DNA of 55,360 nt, from NCBI GenBank assembly GCA_017512705.1, contig JAFWEX010000135.1:1-55360 (forward strand), in the 5' to 3' direction. This DNA is from Paenibacillus sp. (GTDB lineage: Bacteria; Bacillota; Bacilli; Paenibacillales; Paenibacillaceae). Below are positions 25,801-32,707 of this stretch, one piece after another. Position 1 is the first letter of the stretch; each line of letters begins with the position of its first letter. The notes beneath the pieces were generated by a model, which had not been told where the DNA came from, did no database searches, and saw nothing but the letters and a program-made list of their open reading frames with translations. Both the position numbers and the translations under genes were made by a program.

Positions 25801-26826
25801 TTGTGCAGCCTCCAGCAACAACGGAAGTAACGGCTCCTCTTCAATGAGCTGTGTATCGGACAGAATAACCACATAACACGGCGTTTGCACTGTTTTTTTG
25901 TAGCGGTCTTCCTTATTGTTACGACGACGATTCAGCACGGAAAACAAGCTGTCCGCTAATTGGTGCGCACTGCTGTGCCTGTCAGCCATGTATCGCTGTG
26001 CCTGATCCTCATCCCAGATGTGTGGCAACCAGCGGAGCCATTCCCACTCCTTAGTTTCCTTTTCTTCATAAAAAGCAGCAAGTTTCAGTTCATCGGGTGA
26101 GTGCCTTACCGTGAGTTGAGAGACAATTACTCGCAGTGAAGCCATGACTTCCTCTCGATCACCTACAAGCCCCATCACCTTGGACTCAAATAGAGGCAAA
26201 GTTATCGAGGCATCAGGCACCGTCTGGAATTCAGCGGCGAGTTCATGAGCAGCCTCAATCAATTCGTCCTTTTCATATCCATCAATGCGAGGAACCTGAA
26301 GCTTGATATGGAACGGAACCTCTCCAGTCCCGACACGCACCTGCAAAAAATCATCATCTTCCGGTGATCGCTCCCAGAGGGAACTGTGTCGATTCTTCAC
26401 AACCTGCAGACATACCGCAGGGTCACCATGAATCTCATGAAGGCTTTTCACCTGCTCCGCCTGTGCCTCTTTCAGTTCTTCACGGTGTTTGTCTAACTGT
26501 GCGAGATACATCGCTTTACGTTCCTCAATTTTTTTGCGATAAGCTTTTTTGTTACTCAGATATACAAAGAACGGGATGGTATATGAAGTAAGCATCATCA
26601 TCACCGTCATCATCTGGAACATCATATAAGTGCTGTTACCCATCTTACCAGTCACATTGATGTATACGTAGAAACCGATGCTGACCATTGTCATTATAAC
26701 GGGAACTACAATAGAAATCATAGAAAACGTAGGTTTATTCGGTTCAGTAGGTGGCCTTAGAATTTCTAAGGTCTCCTCCTTCAGAACCGGTGTCATTCTT
26801 GGAGAACGCTGATATAACACATTCAC
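22822..26826 (-). CDS. essC: EssC/EccC-type type VII secretion ATPase
   Basis: A 1334-residue FtsK/SpoIIIE-family motor. Two membrane helices (about 36-57 and 66-90) are followed by three ATPase modules: GTTGSGKSE near 487 with LVIIIDEFAQ near 595; GMPGLGKTT near 832 with IVVVIDGYM; and SPMEGGKTT near 1119 with IVLVIDDAD. The third Walker A is atypical. The N-terminal FHA domains of Bacillus/Staphylococcus EssC are absent, so the layout is closer to actinobacterial EccC. It drives export of WXG100-type substrates. GTG start 9 nt after AAGGAGGT. Confidence 0.95.
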   Translation of the reverse strand: MNVLYQRSPRMTPVLKEETLEILRPPTEPNKPTFSMISIVVPVIMTMVSIGFYVYINVTGKMGNSTYMMFQMMTVMMMLTSYTIPFFVYLSNKKAYRKKIEERKAMYLAQLDKHREELKEAQAEQVKSLHEIHGDPAVCLQVVKNRHSSLWERSPEDDDFLQVRVGTGEVPFHIKLQVPRIDGYEKDELIEAAHELAAEFQTVPDASITLPLFESKVMGLVGDREEVMASLRVIVSQLTVRHSPDELKLAAFYEEKETKEWEWLRWLPHIWDEDQAQRYMADRHSSAHQLADSLFSVLNRRRNNKEDRYKKTVQTPCYVVILSDTQLIEEEPLLPLLLEAAQEIDVCTIVLANRKQSLPMHCQLIMEASKDKGVYIKKTEDADVISQTYKPDVISKETAEALSRYMSPIRLKRSSASEIPQVLPLFDMLSTSRVEDLDVVSRWGQTRYPDTLPVPMGVRAGGKKISINLHDKIERQGHGPHGLIAGTTGSGKSEVIQSIVASLAAEFHPHDLAFMLIDYKGGGMSNTFVDLPHVVGTITNLDGNLIERANISLRAELVRRQKILNDAGNLQHIDEYYKILRSRHEQPLPHLVIIIDEFAQLKRDQPEFMDELISIAAIGRTLGVHLILATQKPAGVVDDKIWSNSRFRICLRVQSEGDSRDMIKIPNAAWITKPGRGYFQVGSDEVFEEMQFAWSGAPYNQQEDTTTVLPVMEVRLNGKREPLLTGERRAVLKGEDVPKQLQVFIDYVAKAAADAGIERLPGPWLPPLPDTLELDSLHDWKQDTNRDNLLDGGVNGLKPLVGMLDDLPNQRQLPLAMPVDQGHLVIYGMPGLGKTTFVQTLLMSLARTDQTEPWNGYIIDMGRMMKDFAGLPQVGGVMMAEEEDRIKRLFRYIMKISAQRKDMISEAGVKTISAYRRTAHAVVPQIVVVIDGYMSFRNAYPDENELLETILREGGSLGITFVLTANRVTDIFEKFRSNIPNAVSFELSDPSDYYYAVGRPSKAPSQLPPGRGLVKGQVPPLMFQTALPASGADEGERSSALRRTIAAIRQEWTGEEAPQIAPLPEEIQLKDLLVRTGSFGKAWETSTVNVPVGLLTDDLEPFELNLREGPHFLVASPMEGGKTTFLLTWMLSLAYHASPEDVQIYTVDMRYGSGGLGEISSLPHVRGHVSREEQLAPVIQELYDEVLKRAEITGGPEIVLVIDDADTLSKQLNDFNVKDQLGVIVRQGRDRGIHVILSGVPADFPTFGSDWVSDVKASQSGLLLGTLDPNDLSFFRIPYSESGGSAGGLKVLPPGQGYYIKRKYSRVKGAVPCDSSWKMNNWISEIRDRWHVVV

Positions 26827-26878
26827 GAAGAAAAGACCTCCTTTTTAATAATTCATTTGATGAATGATACGCCGCGCA

Positions 26879-27202
26879 TCACGATTCGTTGCTCTCCTGT
26901 TGAAACAGAGAGCGTCTTCCATAGATCGGGGCCTCTTCAGAAGTCGTTGAAAAAGCACGTTGCACACGTACACAGCTTCCCTGGCGCAGTCCAGTCTCCA
27001 TTAACTGTTGAGTGTTCTGAGGTGTAAACCATAACCCCTCAGGAAATTTAGCCTCCAATATATATTGAATGCCATCTCCCGGTGCCTGTCCAAATATCCG
27101 TACACCGAGCAACGTCTTTAAATGTTCAATGGTACATTCATCCGGAACTTCAATGTCGAACCATTCGTCTTCTTCCCGGCCGGAATACACGGTTAGAATC
27201 AT
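26879..27202 (-). CDS. yukD: YukD/EsaB-like ubiquitin-fold protein
   Basis: A 107-residue protein whose first 80 residues fit the ubiquitin-like YukD/EsaB fold (ILTVYSGREEDEWFDIEVP, then a helix and LLGVRIFGQ). YukD-type proteins are standard cytoplasmic parts of Gram-positive type VII systems and affect substrate levels. The ATG at 27202 is chosen because GGGAGGG lies 6 nt upstream; a longer TTG frame includes that site. It is the first gene of the locus, 52 nt before essC. Confidence 0.8.
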   Translation of the reverse strand: MILTVYSGREEDEWFDIEVPDECTIEHLKTLLGVRIFGQAPGDGIQYILEAKFPEGLWFTPQNTQQLMETGLRQGSCVRVQRAFSTTSEEAPIYGRRSLFQQESNES

Positions 27203-27621
27203 GTGAATCCCTCCCAAGGTCTCATATGTAAATTGTCCTAATGTCAGATTAAATCAAAAAAAAGCAGATGAAACGTTATTCCATCCTATTTTCTTATATA
27301 AAACCCTTGTTTGCAACGTATCTGCTGTAATTTTGTTACATACGACCCACGTATATCTTGAAATATCGTACATTCGACTCAGAACTTTCGTGTCATTCTT
27401 CATTTTAAAATTTGCAAAGTTGCGAAAACTTCATAATATTTACCATTTAAAAGAAAATTAAAGCGATCGCTTGGGATTTTCATTCCTTTGCCCACAATTG
27501 GATTGTGAACACTTTTCAAACTTTAGTGAGCTTTATGTTTTCATAAGCTATTTTTAAGGTAATTTTAAGCATTGGTATTTAATATAACGTGTATGAAATA
27601 ACTCTCGTGAGGTGATTTCAA
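27203..27621. other. Intergenic region between the type VII locus and a divergent small gene, with leader hairpin
   Basis: It holds a possible attenuator for the type VII operon: GCAGAT (27264-27269) with neighbouring AACGTT pairs with AACGTATCTGC (27315-27325) across a long loop, and on the minus strand eight Ts follow (plus 27256-27263). A 12-bp palindrome AAGCGATCGCTT lies near 27465. The plus-strand promoter of the small gene must lie in the right part, but no clear hexamers could be fixed. Confidence 0.45.
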
Positions 27622-27861
27622 GTGAGAACTCTAATAACATTTCAAAACAAGTCAATCCCAGTATATTTTAATCAAGAAAACAAACAACCTGTGCAAAAAA
27701 CATTGAGATTGCTGAGTAGTGCCCTTGAGCATAAAATCAGTAACGGTAAACGCGCTTTACAAAAATGTCTGCACTCTTTGATTAGTATTGAAATTGTTGG
27801 CGGCGAAGCTATTCTACACAGCCGCAGTGAAAACGACTCTCTCGCTCTATCTTTATATTAA
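27622..27861 (+). CDS. Small hypothetical protein, 79 aa
   Basis: A 79-residue protein with no recognised domain, starting at GTG 5 nt after AGGTGAT, a very good ribosome-binding site. It is basic, has mixed helix and strand character (KTLRLLSSALEHKI, IEIVGGEAILHS) and no signal peptide. A strong terminator follows 50 nt later, so this is a complete transcription unit. It is divergent from the type VII locus; no functional link can be shown. Confidence 0.6.
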   Translation: MRTLITFQNKSIPVYFNQENKQPVQKTLRLLSSALEHKISNGKRALQKCLHSLISIEIVGGEAILHSRSENDSLALSLY

Positions 27862-27907
27862 AATGGAGAGAAGAGTGCATCATTTCTTCGTTTACACATG
27901 AACTATG

Positions 27908-27946
27908 AAAAAGGAAGCTTCCCTTTAGGGACAAGCTTCCTTTTTT
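27908..27946 (+). terminator. Intrinsic terminator after the 79-aa gene
   Basis: Stem AAAAGGAAGCTT / AAGCTTCCTTTT with a 12-nt loop and a T6 run on the plus strand; also T-rich on the minus strand. Confidence 0.85.
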
Positions 27947-28053
27947 CGTTCATTTTTCGTGGAAAATCCTCCATTAATATATACTTGAACACCAATACAT
28001 GCCCTGCAACTTCTGTGGCAATTCCGATCACTGACGACCATCCTTTCGAGTCC

Positions 28054-28206
28054 TTACTGCATCTTCTCCAGCACATAGGATGGATCACTCTCTTCCGCAA
28101 TCTCTGCTTTCCGAATTCGAATGACAAACAATCTCACCAAATTAGCTCGTGTATGTTCTTCCCGACAGTTATTTAATTTCCTTAAGATAAAACGGTCAAT
28201 GGACAT
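28054..28206 (-). CDS. Possible small or broken gene, 50 aa
   Basis: A 50-codon frame with AAGGGG 10 nt before its ATG encodes a charged helical peptide rich in Arg, Glu and Leu. Just upstream, an overlapping minus-strand frame (about 28196-28340) also looks protein-like (DIKKLFGQAWFWLFMDTRND) and would join it after a one-base shift near 28200. So this may be one short gene with a frameshift, a remnant, or chance. It matches no family I recognise. Confidence 0.3.
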   Translation of the reverse strand: MSIDRFILRKLNNCREEHTRANLVRLFVIRIRKAEIAEESDPSYVLEKMQ

Positions 28207-28341
28207 AAGTTATAAGCCCCTTTGCCATGATATTTACGGAGCACATCGTTCCGTGTATCCATAAATAACCAGAACCAAGCCTGTCCAAACAGCTTTTTGA
28301 TGTCATTCAGATCGGATATTTTATCCGATGTAAAATCATGC

Positions 28342-28372
28342 AAAAGCCCGTCCCAACACAGTTGAGACGGAC
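28342..28372 (-). terminator. Intrinsic terminator after the aldehyde dehydrogenase gene
   Basis: On the minus strand a 12-bp stem (GTCCGTCTCAAC with GTTGGGACGGGC, two wobble pairs) is followed by TTTT. It lies 80 nt past the stop. Confidence 0.75.
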
Positions 28373-28450
28373 TTCATGCAGCTCTTGTCGCTTCATCGCG
28401 AACCCGCTCAGAGGACCAATATCTTAATCCCTGATTCATGCATATTCGAC

Positions 28451-29932
28451 TTATTTTACACCCGGATACTCCCGATATTGGTGTTGCAAACTGATCCAAC
28501 GTGTTCGTGTGAATTTATTAATCGCCCAGTCTCCTCCGAAACGACCGATACCAGACGACTTTTCTCCGCCAAACATGACATGGGCTTCATCATTCACCGA
28601 TTGATCATTCACATGTACCATACCGGATTCAATCCGCTGTGCCACTCGATATCCACGTTCCAAATTGCCTGTAAATACAGAACCGCTCAGACCATAAGGA
28701 GTATCATTCGCCAGCTGAATAGCCTCTTGTTCACCTTTCGCTTTCATAATTACTGCGACCGGTCCAAACAATTCCTGTTGTACAATATCCTGTTCCGGTT
28801 TCACGTCTGCAAGCACTGTTGGCATGAGCACACCTTCCTGATGCGTACCGCCAAGCAATAATTGCGCCCCTTCATCTTTGGCTTGTTCCACCAATTCAAG
28901 CAGGCGTTCCACTTCCTTTTTACGGATCAGCGGACCTACGAGTGTTTTCTCATCAGACGGATCTCCAGCTTGTATGTTTTTTGTTTTGCTCACAAAAGAT
29001 TTCAAAAACTCGTCGTATATATCAGCATGCACAATAATGCGGTTCAGCGCCATACAGATCTGACCCTGATGCAGGAACTTCCCGAATACAGCTGCCTGTG
29101 CTGCATGTTCGATATCCGCATCTTCCAGAACGATCATAGCATTGTTGCCGCCAAGTTCCAGTGCAGTTTCTTTGAGATGTTCACCCGCCAGTTTTCCAAT
29201 GCCTTTCCCTACTTCCGTGGAGCCTGTGAACGAGATCACCTTAGGGATGGGATGTGCTACAAAATAATCTCCAATCTCGCTGCCACTTCCCGCTACAACA
29301 TTGAGTACACCTTCAGGCAGACCCGCTTGCTCAAATAGATCAGCAATTAACCAACCTGCTGTAATCGGGGTATCCGAAGCCGGTTTGATAACTACACCGT
29401 TGCCCAGCGCAATCGCTGGTGCGACGGAACGCAAACATAGATGCAACGGGAAATTCCAGGGTCCAATAACACCGATGACACCTTTAGGTTCACGGACTAT
29501 CCGATTTTCTTTGCCCGGGGTGTTAGAAGGAAGCAGTTCCCCCTTCATTCGAAAAGGAAAAGAAGATGATTCGTCCACAATACGCTTCGCTGCGGCAAAT
29601 TCTGCTTCAGCTTTAATTCGGGTGCTACCTGATTCCGTAATGAGGAGCTGAATAATCTCTTCTTTTCGTTCGTCCATCAGGGACGATACTTGACGTAATA
29701 CGCCTTCCTTAACGGATGGCAAGGTTGCACTCCATTCCTCTGCACTCTTTTTAGCAGACTCATATGCCTGATCAATATCATCTTGACTGGAAGAACGCCA
29801 GGTAGCGATGACTTCACCTGTATACGGGTTTATGTTCTCCAGCATTTTCTCACCTGAACCTTCCACCCACTTGCCAGCTATATACTGTTTCGTCCAGGTT
29901 CCCATTTTATGTTGGTTTTCCACTAATGTCAT
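28451..29932 (-). CDS. NAD(P)-dependent aldehyde dehydrogenase
   Basis: A 493-residue ALDH-superfamily enzyme oxidising aldehydes to acids. Visible motifs are GPWNFPLHL (about 158-166, cofactor/oxyanion Asn), ELGGNN with the general-base Glu (about 263), HQGQICMALNRI with the catalytic Cys (about 297) and ELFGPVAVI (about 391). The layout fits benzaldehyde/vanillin-type dehydrogenases (YfmT-like), but the substrate is not certain. GGAGG lies 8 nt before the ATG. Single gene with its own terminator. Confidence 0.93.
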   Translation of the reverse strand: MTLVENQHKMGTWTKQYIAGKWVEGSGEKMLENINPYTGEVIATWRSSSQDDIDQAYESAKKSAEEWSATLPSVKEGVLRQVSSLMDERKEEIIQLLITESGSTRIKAEAEFAAAKRIVDESSSFPFRMKGELLPSNTPGKENRIVREPKGVIGVIGPWNFPLHLCLRSVAPAIALGNGVVIKPASDTPITAGWLIADLFEQAGLPEGVLNVVAGSGSEIGDYFVAHPIPKVISFTGSTEVGKGIGKLAGEHLKETALELGGNNAMIVLEDADIEHAAQAAVFGKFLHQGQICMALNRIIVHADIYDEFLKSFVSKTKNIQAGDPSDEKTLVGPLIRKKEVERLLELVEQAKDEGAQLLLGGTHQEGVLMPTVLADVKPEQDIVQQELFGPVAVIMKAKGEQEAIQLANDTPYGLSGSVFTGNLERGYRVAQRIESGMVHVNDQSVNDEAHVMFGGEKSSGIGRFGGDWAINKFTRTRWISLQHQYREYPGVK

Positions 29933-30067
29933 TACGCACGCCTCCGTTCTTCAGATTAGAATGTACATAAAAAAACGATGTCTCATTCATTAACCTTGTT
30001 CGAAGGTCGGCAAACGTATAATGAAAACCTGAATGCGATTCGGGCTTGCACGACTGGGGAAAGTGAA

Positions 30068-30589
30068 TTACCTATCAAAAGAAGTTAAATCAGACCAGGC
30101 ATAAGCGATCTCAGCTAGATCTATATCCCCAATACGGATGCATTGTTTATGCACAGGTATACCGCCCATTTTTTCATAAAAGCGGCACGCCGGATTTCGC
30201 TCCAAAGCCCAAATGACCATGTTTCCGATCTCGCACATCTGGAGGTGACGAACCACTCTTTTAACGAGTTGTCTGCCTATCCCAGACTGCTGATACGACT
30301 GCAATAAGTAAATAGCGTATATTTCACCATCATAGGGCAATTTACCTTCACGTTCCTTACCTCCACAGGCAAAACCGACAATCTCCCCATATCGATCCTC
30401 AGCGACGACCAAAATCTGATCTTTTTCGCCAGTGCGTAATTGCCGCTCCCACTGAGGTAATCGGGACTCTGTAGTCAAATGATCTAAAACATAATCTGGC
30501 ATGATTCCCCGGTATGTTGTCTTCCAGCTCTCTGTATGTACATATGCGATACCTTGTGCATCCCGATCAAGAGCCCGTCTGATGTTCAT
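30068..30589 (-). CDS. GNAT-family N-acetyltransferase
   Basis: A 173-residue GNAT acetyltransferase. The acetyl-CoA loop is seen in YLLQSYQQSGIGRQLVK (about 95-111, Q-x-x-G-I-G-x pattern), followed by VIWALERNPACRFYEKMGG, the typical motif B. The N-terminus (IRRALDRDAQGIAYVHTESW) matches the common small-molecule acetyltransferase group. Substrate unknown. GGGAG lies before the ATG. Monocistronic or with the L,D-transpeptidase upstream, although a terminator separates them. Confidence 0.9.
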   Translation of the reverse strand: MNIRRALDRDAQGIAYVHTESWKTTYRGIMPDYVLDHLTTESRLPQWERQLRTGEKDQILVVAEDRYGEIVGFACGGKEREGKLPYDGEIYAIYLLQSYQQSGIGRQLVKRVVRHLQMCEIGNMVIWALERNPACRFYEKMGGIPVHKQCIRIGDIDLAEIAYAWSDLTSFDR

Positions 30590-30670
30590 CGCATTCTACT
30601 CCCTTACTCTCTAAGGCTATATACCTTCCACATTTAATCGGGTAGTTAATCCATCACTTGTCGTTTGATG

Positions 30671-30698
30671 AAAAATATAATCCGGCCTACGGCCGGAT
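30671..30698 (-). terminator. Terminator overlapping the stop codon of the L,D-transpeptidase gene
   Basis: Perfect 8-bp stem ATCCGGCC / GGCCGGAT with a 3-nt loop (TAC on plus); on the minus strand the TAG stop (plus 30687-30689) lies in the loop and TATATTTTT follows. Confidence 0.8.
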
Positions 30699-31025
30699 CG
30701 TAACTCGGGTTCCAACAGATACCTTAGAGGACAGATCCAGTACATCTGAATTATACATACGTATGCAGCCATGCGACACGGATTTACCAATGGACGAAGG
30801 TTCGTTGGTTCCATGAATGCCATAATGAGGTTTGGACAGACCCATCCAGAGTACGCCAAAAGGCCCCCCAGGATTCTCTTGTTTATTAATGATTGCAAAC
30901 TCTCCGCTTGGCGTACTGGTAAGCATTTTGCCTATGGCAACCGGATACCCCTTCACCACTTGATCTCCATCTAGGAGATACAACATATGGTCGGACAAGT
31001 CCACAATGATTCTGTAATTCGGCAT
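30687..31025 (-). CDS. YkuD-type L,D-transpeptidase catalytic domain
   Basis: A 112-residue minimal YkuD domain. HGTN at 71-74 and SHGCIRM at 84-90 (His85, Cys87) give the full active site. L,D-transpeptidases crosslink peptidoglycan between two diaminopimelate residues. No signal peptide or LysM domain is present, as in several short Bacillales members thought to act in spores or to leave by other routes. The ATG at 31025 (one codon after a GTG) is preferred, with GGAGGGG 8 nt upstream. It ends on its own terminator. Confidence 0.9.
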   Translation of the reverse strand: MPNYRIIVDLSDHMLYLLDGDQVVKGYPVAIGKMLTSTPSGEFAIINKQENPGGPFGVLWMGLSKPHYGIHGTNEPSSIGKSVSHGCIRMYNSDVLDLSSKVSVGTRVTIRP

Positions 31026-31089
31026 CACGACATCCCCTCCTGCCCTATCCTATGCAAGATAGATGGCGATGCCCCGGCTCATATCAGTA

Positions 31090-32199
31090 TCAGTCCTGTT
31101 CCCAATCGTTACCCCGGCGGGCATGCTTCGGCTTGCGCGTTTTGGCTGGTTTGCTTGATGCTGTTCGCTTCCTCGATGCGAATTCTTCCTTACGCCGCTG
31201 AAATTGCAGTTCTTTCTGCATCTTCAAGAAATTATTCAATCTCTTCTTATCCAGTTCACCTTTATCAATTGCCTCTTTCACTGCACAGCCTTGTTCCTTC
31301 GTATGAGTGCAATCGATAAATCTGCAGGCACCAGCCAGTTCATCAATTTCACCAAAAGCCTGTGAAAGGCCTCCTTCTCCTTCATCCCAGAGATGAAGTT
31401 CGCGCATCCCCGGCGTATCGATCAACACAGCTCCCTGCGGTAACACAAACATCTCCCGGTGAGTTGTTGTGTGTCTGCCCCGACTGTCCCCTTCTCGAAC
31501 GGCTTGCGTAATCTGCACATCCTTACCCATCATCCAGTTGACCAGTGTAGATTTGCCGCTGCCGGAAGAGCCTGTGAGTGCCACGGTTATACCGGGCTGT
31601 AAATAGTTCTCCAGCCGTTCCTTCCCTTCACCTTCTACCGCAGAGATCGCCAGTACTTCCACTCCAGGTGCAATGCCCTCCACCTGACCGATTCGTTCTT
31701 GCACATCGTCACACAGATCACTTTTACTCAGAACGATAACGGGTCTTACACCGCCATTCCAGGCCATTAACACATATCTTTCAAGTCTCCTGAGATTAAA
31801 ATCATGATTAAGCGCAGCGACGATTAGCAGGGTATCTACGTTTGCAGCAATGAGTTGTTCCTTGGTAACCGGTCCAGCCGCCTGTCTGGATACACGACTC
31901 TGACGTGGTAACAGGTGATGAATAATCGCTTCCTCTCCTGGTTCGTGTGCCACCGCCACCCAATCGCCCACAGCGGGTGCAATTCCTGTCTCCAAGTTAT
32001 CGTGCCTCATTCTTCCTGACACTTTGCCCCAACATTCTCCTTCTGCGGTAATTAGACGCTGCATATGCCCGTGATCGGCAATAATTCTGGCAGGTTGTCT
32101 GGATGTCAGTTCAAGTTGTTCGTCAGACCACCGCTTCTCCCAGGCAGCTGTCCAGCCATAGTGTTCAATACCAATCTTTTCAGTACGTTGATTTAAAAT
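31090..32199 (-). CDS. rsgA: Ribosome small-subunit-dependent GTPase A, apparent ATT start
   Basis: A 369-residue circularly permuted GTPase of the RsgA/YloQ family that checks late 30S assembly. An OB domain (about 40-110) is followed by the GTPase in permuted order: NHDF/LSKSD, then GSSGSGKST (about 207-215), then DTPGMREL; the C-terminal zinc knuckle has CRFIDCTH and GC. The frame opens with GTG at 32223, but the only ribosome-binding site, AGGAGGG, lies inside it and points to an ATT at 32199, 6 nt downstream. Here the gene is not beside the prkC phosphatase-kinase pair, its usual neighbourhood in Bacilli, so it may be a second copy. Confidence 0.9.
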   Translation of the reverse strand: MLNQRTEKIGIEHYGWTAAWEKRWSDEQLELTSRQPARIIADHGHMQRLITAEGECWGKVSGRMRHDNLETGIAPAVGDWVAVAHEPGEEAIIHHLLPRQSRVSRQAAGPVTKEQLIAANVDTLLIVAALNHDFNLRRLERYVLMAWNGGVRPVIVLSKSDLCDDVQERIGQVEGIAPGVEVLAISAVEGEGKERLENYLQPGITVALTGSSGSGKSTLVNWMMGKDVQITQAVREGDSRGRHTTTHREMFVLPQGAVLIDTPGMRELHLWDEGEGGLSQAFGEIDELAGACRFIDCTHTKEQGCAVKEAIDKGELDKKRLNNFLKMQKELQFQRRKEEFASRKRTASSKPAKTRKPKHARRGNDWEQD

Positions 32200-32313
32200 A
32201 AAAATCCCTCCTAATTCGTTCACGTTTTCAAGTTAAAAGATGTTGCTAATTCTTATCGTTCTTTTCATTCGAATTCACGAATCCACCCTGCATCTCCGTT
32301 TACAGATCCAAAC

Positions 32314-32346
32314 AAAAAAGCCACGAGTATGTCTTCATACCCGCGG
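32314..32346 (-). terminator. Tandem terminator, second of two
   Basis: On the minus strand an 11-bp stem with two mismatches or wobbles (CCGCGGGTATG / CATACTCGTGG) is followed by CTTTTTT. It lies between the 27-codon frame and rsgA. Confidence 0.72.
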
Positions 32347-32452
32347 AAATTCGTAGTTATCCGAATGAAGGGAAGCCCCCAAGCACAGTGAATAACGTGT
32401 TCTCAAACTCTTCCTCCGTTATCCCGGCTCTGAAACTCCCTAATTGGCACAC

Positions 32453-32481
32453 AAAAAAGCCACAGGTACGTCACCCGTGAC
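32453..32481 (-). terminator. Tandem terminator, first of two
   Basis: On the minus strand a short stem (CACGGGT / ACCTGTG with one mismatch) is followed by GCTTTTTT. The GCCAC-A6 flank is the same as in the second terminator 130 nt further on. Confidence 0.6.
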
Positions 32482-32532
32482 TTTGTCTGAAGGTCTAATT
32501 ATCGTTCAGCAAAAATGAGTATCTCTACCCAA

Positions 32533-32616
32533 TTATAGCAAAATCGATATACCTTGATCCGTTCCGGAGACGCTGTTCTTATTCAATTCCACGTATAATG
32601 CCGTTAGATTTGTCAT
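32533..32616 (-). CDS. Small ORF, 27 aa, with own promoter
   Basis: A 27-codon frame (begins MTNLTALYVELNK) starts 8 nt after AAAGGAGG, a near-perfect ribosome-binding site, and has a consensus-like promoter 55 nt upstream. Two terminators follow. It could be a genuine small protein or a leader peptide whose translation decides readthrough into rsgA. No family is recognised. Confidence 0.5.
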   Translation of the reverse strand: MTNLTALYVELNKNSVSGTDQGISILL

Positions 32617-32647
32617 GAACATCGCCTCCTTTGTAGAATATGCCATC

Positions 32648-32677
32648 ATGTTACACAGTCTTCTGTGCGTTTGTCAA
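32648..32677 (-). promoter_or_regulatory. Promoter with palindromic spacer for the 27-codon ORF
   Basis: On the minus strand TTGACA (plus 32672-32677), 18-bp spacer, TAACAT (plus 32648-32653). The spacer holds the inverted repeat CACAG-4-CTGTG (32654-32667), a likely repressor site because it sits between the two polymerase hexamers. Confidence 0.55.
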
Positions 32678-32707
32678 GCCCGTTCTTATTGGTACCCGTA
32701 CTTCCTT

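Noticed and set aside
28376-28861. 161-aa plus-strand frame opposite the aldehyde dehydrogenase gene
   Set aside because: Antisense to a clear enzyme gene, with no ribosome-binding site or domain.
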